The notes below the pieces were generated by a model. That model saw only the letters and a program-made list of their open reading frames with translations. It did no database searches and had not been told where the DNA came from. Shown here piece after piece: positions 18,130 to 27,126 of a DNA stretch of 64,000 bases. The position numbers and the translations under genes were made by a program. How positions within the stretch are numbered: the first letter of the stretch is position 1; each line of letters begins with the position of its first letter. Origin of the DNA: Accumulibacter sp. (GTDB lineage: Bacteria; Pseudomonadota; Gammaproteobacteria; Burkholderiales; Rhodocyclaceae); assembly GCF_023806625.1 (NCBI RefSeq), contig NZ_JAMTDX010000008.1, positions 124,001-188,000 of the forward strand, in the 5' to 3' direction.

Positions 18130-20086
18130 CCCGACGAGTCCGCTCGACCACCACGTCCTGCCATGGCTGCTCGCGGTCGCCCTGGCCACGGCCGGTCCGC
18201 ACGCCGCGCACCTGCCGATCTGGCTGTCGGTGCTCTTCGTCACCGCCCTGCTCTGGCGAGCCTGGATCTGGCGCCGGCGGGTGCTTCTCCCGCCACGCTG
18301 GCTGCTCGCGCTGTTGATCCTCGGCACGACCAGCGGCATTGGCTGGCAGTTTCGCAGCCTGTTCGGCAAGGACGCCGGGGTGGCGATGCTCGTCGTCTTC
18401 ATGGCCCTCAAGCCGCTCGAGACGCGCAGCCGCCGGGATGCGCTGATGATCATCATGCTCGGCTTCTTCCTCCTGCTGACCCACTATTTCTACTCGCAGA
18501 GCATTCCCACCGGGCTGTGGCTGCTGGCTGCCTGCACGCTGCTCACCGCCACGCTGATCAGGCTGCACGGCGGCGGCCCGTCGATACCCGAGACGCTCCG
18601 TCACGCCGGGCTGCTGATGCTCCAGGCGCTGCCCTTCATGCTCATCCTCTACCTGCTCTTCCCGCGCGTCTCGGGCCCGCTGTGGGGCCTCCCGCAGGAT
18701 GCCTATTCCGGGCTGAGCGGCCTGAGCCACGAGATGGCCCCGGGATCGATCAGCAATCTGATCCAGTCCGGGGCGATCGCCTTCCGCAGTCAGTTTGCCG
18801 GAGAAGTTCCGGAAAAGGCTGAACTTTACTGGCGGGGCCCCGTCTTCGACGAGTACGACGGGATGACCTGGCGGGCGCGAAAGCGCCCGCCAGGCGAGCC
18901 CCCGGGGCAACCGGTGATCGAGGCCAGCGGACCCGGGCACGCCTACACGACGATTCTCGAGCCGCACAACGAGCGCTGGCTGCTCGCTCTCGATCTGCCG
19001 ATGCGCCTGCCTGCCGACAGCGCGCTGGCTCCGACGTTCGAGGTTCTCGCGCGCGAACCCGTGCGTGTCAGATCGCGGTTCAGTTTCGTCTCGTCGGTCG
19101 ACTACCACGCCAACCGCGCCGAGACCCCCGAAACGCTGCGCGAGTCCCTCGCCGTGCCGGCAGACATCAATCCGCGTGCGCGGGCCCTGGCCAACACTTG
19201 GCGGGGCCAGTCAACTGCGGCCGTCGCTGAGACGGTGCTGCACATGTTTCGCGAACAGGACTTCCGTTACACCTTGCGGCCACCGCTGCTCGGAGCGCAC
19301 CCCGTGGATGAGTTTCTCTTCGAAACCCGGCGCGGCTTCTGCGAGCATTACGCGTCGGCCTTCGTCTTCCTGATGCGCGCTGCAGGCGTTCCGGCGCGGG
19401 TCGTCGCCGGATACCAGGGCGGCGAGATCAACCCGATCGACGGCTACCTGATCGTTCGCCAGTCCGACGCCCACGCCTGGGCGGAAATCTGGGTGGCCAA
19501 TGAAGGCTGGACGCGCGTCGACCCCACCGCGGCCGTCGCCCCCTCACGGATCGAGCAGGGGATCACTGCGGCACTGCCGGCTGGCGAGCCATTGCCAGGG
19601 ATCATCCGCCTCGACGCCGGCTGGCTGCGCGGCCTGCGCCATCGCTGGGAAGCAACCAACAACGCCTGGAACCAGTGGGTCCTCGGTTACAATCCGCAAC
19701 GCCAGCGCGAAGTCCTTTCGCGGATCGGCGTGCCTGACCCCGACTGGCGGCAAATGGCCGCGCTGCTCGCGGCACTCTGCGCGCTGACCCTGCTGCTCGT
19801 TGCCGTGTGGGCACGGCCGCCACGCCGCCGCGAAGACCCGGTCGAGCTTGCCTGGCGGCGATATTGCAGCCGGCTCGCGCGCCTCGGCCTGGGCCGCGCA
19901 GAATGGGAGGGACCGCTCGACTTCGCCGAGCGCGTCGCGCGCGAGGAGCCCCGCCTGGCCGCCGTGACCGGCGAAGCCGCGCGCTGCTACGCCGAGTTGC
20001 GCTACGGACGGAACGGCGCCGATCAGCTTGCCCGGCTACGGCGCTGCCTGCGCGAGTTGCCCAGTTACAGGAGAAAGACGTTTTGA
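18098..20086 (+). CDS. tgpA: Transglutaminase-like membrane protein, TgpA family (DUF3488-TGase-DUF4129)
   Basis: 662 residues. About six N-terminal membrane spans (20-200, DUF3488), a periplasmic transglutaminase core with triad Cys415 (GFCEHYA), His459 (DAHAWAE) and Asp475 (RVDPTAA), another membrane span (about 550-570) and a cytoplasmic DUF4129 tail. The Pseudomonas homologue TgpA is essential and periplasmic. The active-site residues are all present, so the enzyme is probably active on an envelope substrate. Its stop overlaps the TTG start of mltB. Confidence 0.93.
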   Translation: MSRSRPALAASPTSPLDHHVLPWLLAVALATAGPHAAHLPIWLSVLFVTALLWRAWIWRRRVLLPPRWLLALLILGTTSGIGWQFRSLFGKDAGVAMLVVFMALKPLETRSRRDALMIIMLGFFLLLTHYFYSQSIPTGLWLLAACTLLTATLIRLHGGGPSIPETLRHAGLLMLQALPFMLILYLLFPRVSGPLWGLPQDAYSGLSGLSHEMAPGSISNLIQSGAIAFRSQFAGEVPEKAELYWRGPVFDEYDGMTWRARKRPPGEPPGQPVIEASGPGHAYTTILEPHNERWLLALDLPMRLPADSALAPTFEVLAREPVRVRSRFSFVSSVDYHANRAETPETLRESLAVPADINPRARALANTWRGQSTAAVAETVLHMFREQDFRYTLRPPLLGAHPVDEFLFETRRGFCEHYASAFVFLMRAAGVPARVVAGYQGGEINPIDGYLIVRQSDAHAWAEIWVANEGWTRVDPTAAVAPSRIEQGITAALPAGEPLPGIIRLDAGWLRGLRHRWEATNNAWNQWVLGYNPQRQREVLSRIGVPDPDWRQMAALLAALCALTLLLVAVWARPPRRREDPVELAWRRYCSRLARLGLGRAEWEGPLDFAERVAREEPRLAAVTGEAARCYAELRYGRNGADQLARLRRCLRELPSYRRKTF

Positions 20087-21099
20087 AATTGCCAACCCTG
20101 CCCGCACTGGCCATCGTACTCGGCGGTCTGGCCGCAACCCCGGCGTACGGCGAAGCGCCGGCCAGCTTCAGTCAGGATCCGGAAGTCCGGGAGTTCATCA
20201 TCGGCATGCACGAGCGCTACGGCTTCGACGTCAGCCACCTGACCCGCCAGTTCTCGGCGATCCGGCCCAATGCGACGGTGCTGCGAGCGATCCGTCCGCC
20301 TGCGTTTCCCGAACGGCAGCGCTCATGGGAGCGTTATCGCGAGCGCTTCGTCAATCCTCAGCGCATCGCCGGCGGCGAGTCGTTCTGGCAGCGACACGCG
20401 GCGACGCTACAGCGCGCGGAAGCGATCTACGGCGTTCCGCCGGAGGTCATCGTCGCGATCATTGGCGTCGAGACGATTTACGGCCAGCACATGGGCAGCT
20501 TTGGCGTCCTCGAAGCGCTCGCCTCGCTGGCCTTTCGCTATCCACCACGGGCCGAGTTCTTCCGCGGCGAACTCGAGCAATTCCTGCTGCTCGCTCGCGA
20601 GAACGGCATCAGCCCGCTCGAGATCAAGGGTTCCTACGCGGGCGCGATCGGCATCCCGCAGTTCATGCCAAGCAGCCAGCGCCTTTACGCGGTCGATTTC
20701 GACGGCGACGACCGGATCGATCTACGCCGGAGCTATGCCGACGCCATCGGCAGCGTCGCGCGCTTCCTCAATCAGCATGGCTGGCAGAAAGGCGAGCCGG
20801 TAGCCATACCCGCACGCGTCGTGCAGGATCCTTCGGAGCTGATCGCCACCGGCATCAAGCCGTCGCTGACCGTCGAGGAACTGCGCGCCCGCGGAATTCT
20901 CGCCGACGGGGCCGAAGCCGACCGGCGTGCTGCGCTGATCGACCTCGTCAGCCCCGGAGAAGCAACGGAATACTGGCTTGGCTTCGACAACTTCTACGTG
21001 ATTACCCGCTACAACCGGTCGAGCTTCTACGCGATGGCGGTCTTCCAGCTCGCCGAGGCGCTTCGGGACTCGCGCAGCCGCTTCGCAGCCAATCGCTAG
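20083..21099 (+). CDS. mltB: Membrane-bound lytic murein transglycosylase B
   Basis: 338 residues. SLT-2 domain with catalytic Glu130 in GVETIYGQ, then SYAGAIGIPQFMPSS and the substrate-groove segment near NFYVITRYN. Cleaves the MurNAc-GlcNAc bond of peptidoglycan leaving an anhydro end. The N-terminus is a plain signal peptide (LAATPAYG) with no lipobox cysteine, so it is soluble periplasmic rather than lipid-anchored. Start is TTG at 20083: it overlaps the tgpA stop as TTGA, has AGGAG ten bases upstream, and gives the conserved N-terminus. The 3' end overlaps rpoS (opposite strand) by four bases. Confidence 0.92.
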   Translation: MKLPTLPALAIVLGGLAATPAYGEAPASFSQDPEVREFIIGMHERYGFDVSHLTRQFSAIRPNATVLRAIRPPAFPERQRSWERYRERFVNPQRIAGGESFWQRHAATLQRAEAIYGVPPEVIVAIIGVETIYGQHMGSFGVLEALASLAFRYPPRAEFFRGELEQFLLLARENGISPLEIKGSYAGAIGIPQFMPSSQRLYAVDFDGDDRIDLRRSYADAIGSVARFLNQHGWQKGEPVAIPARVVQDPSELIATGIKPSLTVEELRARGILADGAEADRRAALIDLVSPGEATEYWLGFDNFYVITRYNRSSFYAMAVFQLAEALRDSRSRFAANR

Positions 21100-22052
21100 A
21101 GCAGATTCTCGACGGTTCCACCGCCACGCTTGATGATCCGCCGCAACTGATCGAGCGCTTCGATCTGAATCTGGCGAACCCGCTCACGGGTCAGATTGAG
21201 GTCGGCGGCGATTTCCTCGAGCGTGCTGGCCTCCCTGCCGCAAAGCCCGTAACGACGCTCCAGGACCTGCTGCTGCTTTTCGGCGAGCTGTCCGACCCAC
21301 TTGCTTAGCAGGTCACCGATCTCGCTGTACTGCAGCAGTTCATCGGGTTCGATCAGACTGTCGTCGGCGATCACATCGCCGATCGTCCGGCTGGGATCAA
21401 CCTGCAGCGGCGCGTCGAGCGATGCGATGTGCTCGTTGAGGACCATGACCCGGCGTACGTCATCGAGCGGGCGGTCGATCAGATGGGCGATCTGATCGAC
21501 GCTGACCTCCCTGCCGTTGGCCGCCTCGATATGCCGGATTGCGCGCAGCACCAGGTTGATTTCCTTGACCACATGGACCGGAAGGCGGATCGTTCGCGAC
21601 TGGTTCATGATCGCTCTCTCGATGCTCTGTCTGATCCACCAGGTCGCATAGGTCGAAAAGCGGAAACCACGCTCGGGGTCGTACTTCTCGATCGCGTGAA
21701 TCAGCCCGAGGTTTCCTTCCTCGATCATGTCGAGGAGCGGCACACCCCGGTTGAGATAGTGCTTGGCGATATTGACCACCAGCCGCAGATTGTGCTCGAT
21801 CATCTTCTGCCGGGCGACGAAGTCACCGGCGCGGGCACGCCGTGCCCAAAGCGCCTCCTCGCTGGGCGAGAACAGGGGCTTGGCCCCGATCTCGTTGAGA
21901 TAATGCTGGGTGACGTCGTTGAGCAGGTCCGTTTCGGACGGCGGGAAAGTCTCGGCCGAGTCGACCACGCCTGGCTCATCGGTCACCGGGAGGTCAGCGC
22001 CGTCGAGGTCGTCGTCGAACGGATCGGCGTCCTGATCGAGGAAGGCAGCCAT
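21096..22052 (-). CDS. rpoS: RNA polymerase sigma factor RpoS
   Basis: 318 residues with regions 1.2 to 4: DVTQHYLNEIG, the region 2 core RLVVNIAKHYLNRG and FRFSTYATWWIRQSIERAIM, and the region 4 helix-turn-helix EIAADLNLTRERVRQIQ. Group 2 sigma factor for stationary phase and general stress. The gene follows nlpD by two bases after its stop, the same arrangement as in gamma- and betaproteobacteria, where a major rpoS promoter lies within nlpD. The ATG at 22052 was chosen over an in-frame TTG two codons earlier. Confidence 0.97.
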   Translation of the reverse strand: MAAFLDQDADPFDDDLDGADLPVTDEPGVVDSAETFPPSETDLLNDVTQHYLNEIGAKPLFSPSEEALWARRARAGDFVARQKMIEHNLRLVVNIAKHYLNRGVPLLDMIEEGNLGLIHAIEKYDPERGFRFSTYATWWIRQSIERAIMNQSRTIRLPVHVVKEINLVLRAIRHIEAANGREVSVDQIAHLIDRPLDDVRRVMVLNEHIASLDAPLQVDPSRTIGDVIADDSLIEPDELLQYSEIGDLLSKWVGQLAEKQQQVLERRYGLCGREASTLEEIAADLNLTRERVRQIQIEALDQLRRIIKRGGGTVENLL

Positions 22053-22054
22053 GC

Positions 22055-23062
22055 TCAACGCGGCGGGAGATGCTTGAGCGGATCGACCGGCTTGCCCTGG
22101 CGCCGGATTTCAAAATGCAGCTTGACCTGGTCGGCATCGGTATTGCCCATTTCAGCGATCTTCTGCCCTTTGGTCACCGACTGCCCTTCCTTGACCAGGA
22201 CATTCTGGTTGTGCGCGTAGGCGGTCAGGTAAGCATTGTTGTGCTTGACGATGACCAGCTTGCCATAGCCGCGAAGACCGGTCCCGCTATAGACGACCTT
22301 GCCCCCGGCGGCGGCCAGCACCGCGTCTCCAGCCTTGCCCTGGATGTCGATTCCCTTGTTCCCCCCTTCGCTGAAGGTACCGATCAGCTTGCCACTGGCC
22401 GGCCAGCTCCAGACGACCTCCTCACTCGTCGCAGCTGCGTCGTCCGCCGGCGCCTCGTCCCTGGGCTCGGTCGGCGACGCCGACCTGGTCGCCGCGCGAA
22501 CCTCGCTCCTGATCTCGGTCTTCGCCACTGGCGCTGGAGCGGCAGCCGGCTCGGGTGCCTTCGCCTGTGCCTGGGCGCGCGCCAGTGCCTGCTCGGAGTA
22601 CGGTTCCTTGCCCGCGCGCGGTTCGCGCTTGACCGGCTCGGCGCTGCCCGCCTGTGGTCGCTGCTCGACGACTGCCCCGGCGCTGCCAGCCAACGGTCGC
22701 TGTTCGACGCCGGCCCCGGCGCTGACCGGCCGGACGACTGCCGTCTCGGCCGTCGCTGACGCGCCGGGAGGCCTGATGCGCAGTTGCTGGCCGACGAGGA
22801 TTCGGTTCGGATTCTCGATGTTGTTCCAGGCGGCGAGTTCCCGATAATCGACGCCTTGGTCGAGGGCAATCGAATGCAGCGTGTCGCCCTTCCTGACGAC
22901 ATAAATGTCCCTGCCCGAAACGGCGGCTCCGCCTGCAGCCGCCGGCGCACCCGCGCCGCGCTCGGCGACCGGCGGCTTGCTCGCGCAAGCGGCCAGCATG
23001 AAGACCAGCGCGACAGTCAGGCCCCGGCAATGACGCGCGACGAGCCGTGGCAAATCGTTCAT
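22055..23062 (-). CDS. nlpD: NlpD-type LysM/M23 lipoprotein, amidase activator
   Basis: 335 residues. Lipobox LAAC (Cys26), LysM domain (about 50-100: [16 protein letters not shown] to GQQLRIRP), a long low-complexity linker rich in Ala, Arg and Glu, and a C-terminal LytM/M23 domain. The first zinc His of active M23 enzymes is replaced (GNKGIDI), as in E. coli NlpD, so it should not cut peptidoglycan itself but activate an amidase such as AmiC during division. Start ATG overlaps the pcm stop (ATGA). The linker has a repeated SAGAxVEQRPxAG unit. Confidence 0.93.
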   Translation of the reverse strand: MNDLPRLVARHCRGLTVALVFMLAACASKPPVAERGAGAPAAAGGAAVSGRDIYVVRKGDTLHSIALDQGVDYRELAAWNNIENPNRILVGQQLRIRPPGASATAETAVVRPVSAGAGVEQRPLAGSAGAVVEQRPQAGSAEPVKREPRAGKEPYSEQALARAQAQAKAPEPAAAPAPVAKTEIRSEVRAATRSASPTEPRDEAPADDAAATSEEVVWSWPASGKLIGTFSEGGNKGIDIQGKAGDAVLAAAGGKVVYSGTGLRGYGKLVIVKHNNAYLTAYAHNQNVLVKEGQSVTKGQKIAEMGNTDADQVKLHFEIRRQGKPVDPLKHLPPR

Positions 23063-23730
23063 TCCACTCCCGATCGTAACGGTACGAAGCGAACGGCGTC
23101 GAGACGGGTTTCGACCCACGCATCGGCCCGTCGTTCGATCAGCGCCAGTTGTTGACTGACGGTGCCCAGCGGCAGGATCAGACGACCGTTCAGGGCGAGT
23201 TGCTGCGTGAGCAGCGGAGGAACGCGTGCCGAGGCAGCAGCGACGACGATCGTGTCGAAAGGCGCCGCTTCCGGCAAACCGAGTTGGCCATCGGCGTGCT
23301 TCAGGCGGACCTTCTGCTCACCGATCGCGCGCAGGTTGACTCTTGCCCTGGCCAGTAACGGCCCGATCCGCTCAATCGCATACACCTCGTCGGTCAGCTG
23401 CGCGAGGACGGCCGCCTGATAGCCACTGCCGGCGCCGATCTCGAGAGTCCGGCCAAGTGCTGCGCGCCCGGCGCGCAGCACCTCGATCATCCGCGCGACG
23501 ACGTAGGGCTGCGATATGGTCTGCGCGAAACCCAGCGGCAAGGCGGTGTCCTCGTACGCGCGAGAGGCGAGCGCTTCCTCGACGAAGACGTGCCGGGGAA
23601 CCGCGGCGATTGCCGCCAAGACGTCCTCGTCGGCGATGCCCTGCTCACGCAGGCGCTCGATCATCCTGCCGCGCGTGCGCTGGGAAGTCATGCCGACTCC
23701 GGCCAGCGAGCCGCTCACTGACCGAGCCAT
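23059..23730 (-). CDS. pcm: Protein-L-isoaspartate O-methyltransferase
   Basis: 223 residues. Repairs aged proteins by methylating isoaspartyl residues with SAM. The family block [15 protein letters not shown] and SAM motif I ([14 protein letters not shown]) are intact. Overlaps surE by 16 bases and nlpD by four, in the conserved surE-pcm-nlpD-rpoS order. The ATG near 23730 matches the usual N-terminus with the [13 protein letters not shown] segment. Confidence 0.96.
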   Translation of the reverse strand: MARSVSGSLAGVGMTSQRTRGRMIERLREQGIADEDVLAAIAAVPRHVFVEEALASRAYEDTALPLGFAQTISQPYVVARMIEVLRAGRAALGRTLEIGAGSGYQAAVLAQLTDEVYAIERIGPLLARARVNLRAIGEQKVRLKHADGQLGLPEAAPFDTIVVAAASARVPPLLTQQLALNGRLILPLGTVSQQLALIERRADAWVETRLDAVRFVPLRSGVE

Positions 23731-24458
23731 CGGCGAACTAGTGGCAGGTGGGCAACGTGCGTGAGGTCGACCTGCAGCGGAGTCACCGATACGCAGTCGT
23801 TGTGCACCGCGTGAAAGTCGGTGCCCTCGCCGGCATCCTGCGCCTCACCCGCCGCGCCGACCCAGTAAACGGTTTCATTGCGCGGCGACGAAGTGCGCAC
23901 CACCGGCTCGGCCTTGTGCCGCTTGCCCAACCGGCTGACCGCAAGACCGCGCAGCGCCTCGTAGGGCACATCGGGGACGTTCACATTCAGCAGAACCGGC
24001 TCGGAGAGCGACTGACGCTGGAGCATCAGGACCAGCTCGCGTGCCACTCTCGCCGCGCAGGCGAAGTGCTCACCCGTCTTGCTGCATAACGAGACGGCCA
24101 GCGATGGAACGCCGAGCAGGAAACCCTCGGTCGCCGCAGCGACGGTTCCCGAGTAGATCGTGTCGTCACCCATGTTCGCCCCGATGTTGATTCCCGAGAC
24201 GACCATGTCGGGGAGATCGTCGAGCATGCCGGTGACCGCCAGGTGCACGCAGTCGGTCGGCGTGCCGTTCACGTAATAGAAGCCATTCGCCGCACGCTTC
24301 AGCGACAGCGGGCGGTCGAGGGTCAGCGAATTGCTCGCCCCGCTGCGATCACGCTCGGGCGCAACGACAGTGACCTCGGCCACTTGCGAGAGTGCTTGCG
24401 CCAGACACTCGATTCCCGGCGCGAAATAACCATCGTCGTTAGAAAGCAGGATGCGCAT
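23715..24458 (-). CDS. surE: 5'/3'-nucleotidase SurE
   Basis: 247 residues. Survival protein E, a metal-dependent nucleotidase and exopolyphosphatase. Metal site LLSNDDG (4-10), [22 protein letters not shown] and SNS(L) are all present. The ATG at 24458 has GGAG five bases upstream; the open frame upstream is spurious. First gene of the block ending in rpoS. Confidence 0.96.
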   Translation of the reverse strand: MRILLSNDDGYFAPGIECLAQALSQVAEVTVVAPERDRSGASNSLTLDRPLSLKRAANGFYYVNGTPTDCVHLAVTGMLDDLPDMVVSGINIGANMGDDTIYSGTVAAATEGFLLGVPSLAVSLCSKTGEHFACAARVARELVLMLQRQSLSEPVLLNVNVPDVPYEALRGLAVSRLGKRHKAEPVVRTSSPRNETVYWVGAAGEAQDAGEGTDFHAVHNDCVSVTPLQVDLTHVAHLPLVRRWLGQ

Positions 24459-24626
24459 GACACTCCAGGAACCGCGACGAACTCGGCGTGACCGAACTGA
24501 CCAGCCGGCCTGCCTCCCCGCCTGATCTGCGTCGCGCACAGCCGGGACCGCTCGCCCGACTGCGAATCGACGCCGGAATAATGGCAGCAGTCGGCTGCTG
24601 GCCCGCAGCACGCCGGACGCGCGCCG

Positions 24627-24632
24627 ATTATA
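24627..24632 (-). promoter_or_regulatory. Possible -10 box for the surE-pcm-nlpD-rpoS transcript
   Basis: A perfect TATAAT on the minus strand 170 bases before the surE ATG. The matching -35 region is poor (TTTCAG at 17 bases), so confidence is limited. Confidence 0.35.
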
Positions 24633-24755
24633 CCCGGCTCTGGCGACCCCTGAAAGCAGATGGTCGGGCCCCGGCCGGCATCCCGTCTGGCGGCTCCGGA
24701 CCTTGCTTGCAGTACGCAGGAAGCGAAGACACGATGGGCACGACACAATGCCCGC

Positions 24756-24782
24756 TCAAGTTCGCCAAGAGCCAGTCGTTAG
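24756..24782 (+). promoter_or_regulatory. Candidate sigma-28 (FliA) promoter of fliC
   Basis: TCAAGTTC, eleven bases, then GTCGTTAG: this matches the flagellar consensus TAAAGTTT-N11-GCCGATAA at 6 of 8 and 5 of 8 positions with the exact spacing, and lies about 98 bases before the fliC ATG. FliA control is what is expected for flagellin. Confidence 0.55.
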
Positions 24783-24879
24783 AAAAACTGCTAGCAAACG
24801 AATCACCGACTGGAGTGCCAGGCCAGCAGCCGGCCAGCCCCCCAGCCGAATCCAGACTGATCGCAACAGGAGAAGGACC

Positions 24880-26634
24880 ATGCCGCAAGTCATCAATACC
24901 AACGTCGCGTCGCTGAACTCACAGCGCAGCCTCAACGCCTCGCAAACCTCACTCGCCACCTCGCTGCAGCGCCTGTCCTCCGGCCTGCGCATCAACAGCG
25001 CCAAGGACGACGCCGCCGGACTGGCCATCTCGGCACGGATGAGCTCGCAGATCAGCGGCCTGAATCAGGCGTCGCGCAACGCCAACGACGGCATCTCGCT
25101 GGCCCAGACCGCCGAAGGCGGGCTGCAGAGCATCACCGATTCGCTGCAGCGGATGCGCGAACTCGCCGTCCAGGCGTCGAACGCGACCAACACCGCGACC
25201 GACCGCGCTGCCCTGCAGCAGGAAGTCGACCAGCTCGTCCAGCAGATCAACACCGTCGCCACGCAGACCGCGTTCAACGGCGTCAAGCTGCTCGACGGAA
25301 CGTTCAACTCGCAGGCCTTCCAGATCGGGGCGAACACCGGCGAAACGATCTCGGTCAACTCGATCGCCAGCGCCAAGGCCGACGCCCTCGGCGTCGGCAC
25401 GACCTCGTCGTATCTGACGACACTGACCGCGACGGTGACCAACGGCGCCGTGTCGACCGGTGGAATCACGGTTAACGGCTACGGCGTCGGGCCTTCGGTC
25501 AGCGACGGCGTGTCGAGTTCGGCGCAGGTGACCGGAGTAGTCAACACGACGCAGAGTGCGATCACCGCCGGTGACCTGTTGATCAACGGCGTCTCGGTCG
25601 GGGCAGTCGCCGCCGGCGCCAATGCTACTGCGCAGGGCGCGAACCTGGTCACGGCAATCAACGCCCAGACTGCAACTACCGGCGTTGTGGCCACCAACAA
25701 CGCCGGCGTACTGACGCTGACCTCGCACGACGGTCGGGATATCAAGATTGATATGAGCGGCACGGCGACGCTGGCCACCACCGGCCTGACCGCCGGCACG
25801 ACGAGCGTCGGGTCGGACAGCGCGATCGCCAAGGCAGCCGCGTTCAATACCGTCACCGGACAGACCGGCGTGTCGGCCGTCGCCACGTCGACGAGTGTGA
25901 CCAGTGGTGCGCTGTCGGCGAATGCAGCCGTAGCCGGAGACACTACCGACTACATCAAGATCAACGGCGTCAAGCTCGGAGCGATCGCCGCCGGCACGTC
26001 CGCCGACTTCACCGCTCAGGGCAACAACGTCGTCGCGGCGATCAACGCCGTGTCGAACCAGACCGGCGTGACCGCGGCCTTCGATAGCAGCAGCAAGAAG
26101 ATCGCCCTGAGCGCCGTCGATGGACGGACGATCACCGTCGAGACCAAGGGAGCGGCGGCGGCCACCAACACCGGCTTCACGGCGAACACGACGGCCAACA
26201 CCTACGGCGGCATCAAGCTCACCTCGACGAGCAGCGCAGGGATCAATCTCGGCGGAGCGAACATCGCCACGACCGCGCTGACCGCTGGTTATACGGCGGC
26301 AACGGCGACCTTCGGCGCCGGAATCTCGAGCGTCAACGTGAGCACGGCAACGGGCGCGGCGAACGCGATCGCGACGATCGATTCAGCGCTGGCGAACATC
26401 AACTCGAGCCGCGCGAATCTCGGCGCGGTGCAGAACCGTTTCAGCAGCGTGGTCAGCAATCTGGCGACGACTTCCGAGAACCTGTCGGCATCGCGGAGCC
26501 GGATCCTCGACGCCGATTTCGCGGCTGAAACGGCCAACCTGACCCGCGCGCAGATCCTGCAGCAGGCCGGCACGGCGATGCTCGCTCAGGCCAACGCGCT
26601 GCCGCAGAACGTCCTCTCGCTTCTCCGCGGATAA
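24880..26634 (+). CDS. fliC: Flagellin
   Basis: 584 residues. Conserved N-terminal D0/D1 ([18 protein letters not shown], then [19 protein letters not shown]) and C-terminal D1/D0 ending [14 protein letters not shown]; the middle (about 180-480) is variable, Thr/Ala/Val-rich and contains two flagellin-IN type repeats. Polymerises into the filament after export. ATG at 24880 follows AGGAGAAGGACC. flaG, fliD, fliS and fliT come next in the standard order. The export chaperone is probably the FliS encoded 1.9 kb downstream. Confidence 0.97.
   Translation: MPQVINTNVASLNSQRSLNASQTSLATSLQRLSSGLRINSAKDDAAGLAISARMSSQISGLNQASRNANDGISLAQTAEGGLQSITDSLQRMRELAVQASNATNTATDRAALQQEVDQLVQQINTVATQTAFNGVKLLDGTFNSQAFQIGANTGETISVNSIASAKADALGVGTTSSYLTTLTATVTNGAVSTGGITVNGYGVGPSVSDGVSSSAQVTGVVNTTQSAITAGDLLINGVSVGAVAAGANATAQGANLVTAINAQTATTGVVATNNAGVLTLTSHDGRDIKIDMSGTATLATTGLTAGTTSVGSDSAIAKAAAFNTVTGQTGVSAVATSTSVTSGALSANAAVAGDTTDYIKINGVKLGAIAAGTSADFTAQGNNVVAAINAVSNQTGVTAAFDSSSKKIALSAVDGRTITVETKGAAAATNTGFTANTTANTYGGIKLTSTSSAGINLGGANIATTALTAGYTAATATFGAGISSVNVSTATGAANAIATIDSALANINSSRANLGAVQNRFSSVVSNLATTSENLSASRSRILDADFAAETANLTRAQILQQAGTAMLAQANALPQNVLSLLRG
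25564..25809 (+). repeat. First flagellin-IN type repeat inside fliC
   Basis: Encodes residues about 229-310: [16 protein letters not shown], a segment with [17 protein letters not shown], then [17 protein letters not shown]. The second copy lies about 120 codons further on. Repeats of this kind form surface domains of long flagellins. Confidence 0.65.
25933..26199 (+). repeat. Second flagellin-IN type repeat inside fliC
   Basis: Encodes residues about 352-440: [15 protein letters not shown], then [17 protein letters not shown], then [17 protein letters not shown]. It aligns by eye with the first copy over INGV..GA.AAG, V.AIN....TGV.A and L...DGR.I.....G. Protein similarity is clear while the DNA has diverged. 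Confidence 0.65.
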
Positions 26635-26722
26635 GTGGCAGCAAGGGAATCGCGGTAAGATCGGGGCGCGCGACCGCGGTGACGTGGTCGCCCCCCGACG
26701 CCTCTTTTCTGAGGAGTGAGAG

Positions 26723-27091
26723 ATGAACATCCAACCCACTGGCGCTGCACTGACCCACCAGGCCAACACCTCACCCGGAGCACCGCCGCGCGAAGTCAGA
26801 GTCCCCGCAGAACAGGCGCTTCGCTCACCCGATTCGCCGCAGGCGGCAGCGGCCGAAGCGGCGGTCGATCGCCGGCAGCTCGAAGTGGCCACGAAGAGCG
26901 TTCGCGACTTCGTCGAACCGATCAACAGCAACCTCGAGTTCAGCATCAACGCCGACACGCGACAACTCGTCGTCAAGATCATCGACCGCACGACCAAGGA
27001 GGTCATCCGGCAGATTCCCTCCGCCGAGATGCTCGCTCTGGCCAAAGCGCTGGACAGCATCAAGGGGCTCTTCGTGCGTCAGACGGCCTGA
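26723..27091 (+). CDS. flaG: FlaG family flagellar protein
   Basis: 122 residues. A disordered N-terminal half is followed by the FlaG core NLEFSINADTRQLVVKIID and KEVIRQIPSAEML. FlaG proteins affect filament length and are usually coded between flagellin and the cap. ATG follows GAGGAGTGAGAG. Lies 88 bases after fliC. Confidence 0.92.
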   Translation: MNIQPTGAALTHQANTSPGAPPREVRVPAEQALRSPDSPQAAAAEAAVDRRQLEVATKSVRDFVEPINSNLEFSINADTRQLVVKIIDRTTKEVIRQIPSAEMLALAKALDSIKGLFVRQTA

Positions 27092-27126
27092 GACGGGACT
27101 GCGGGCAAGAAGCGAAGGACTCACGG

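Larger units (their letters stand above)
24459..24879. other. 421-base divergent intergenic region between surE and fliC
   Basis: No coding sequence is credible here: the frame joined to fliC is open but lacks a ribosome site and homology. It holds the TATAAT of surE on the minus strand and a sigma-28-like promoter for fliC on the plus strand, and is less GC-rich close to fliC. The remaining stretch shows short GGCCGG palindromes only. Confidence 0.6.

Noticed and set aside
24736-24751. Sigma-54-like site (GGCACG...GC) upstream of fliC
   Set aside because: GG and GC are eleven bases apart rather than ten and the -12 box reads AATGC; a FliA-like site nearby fits better.
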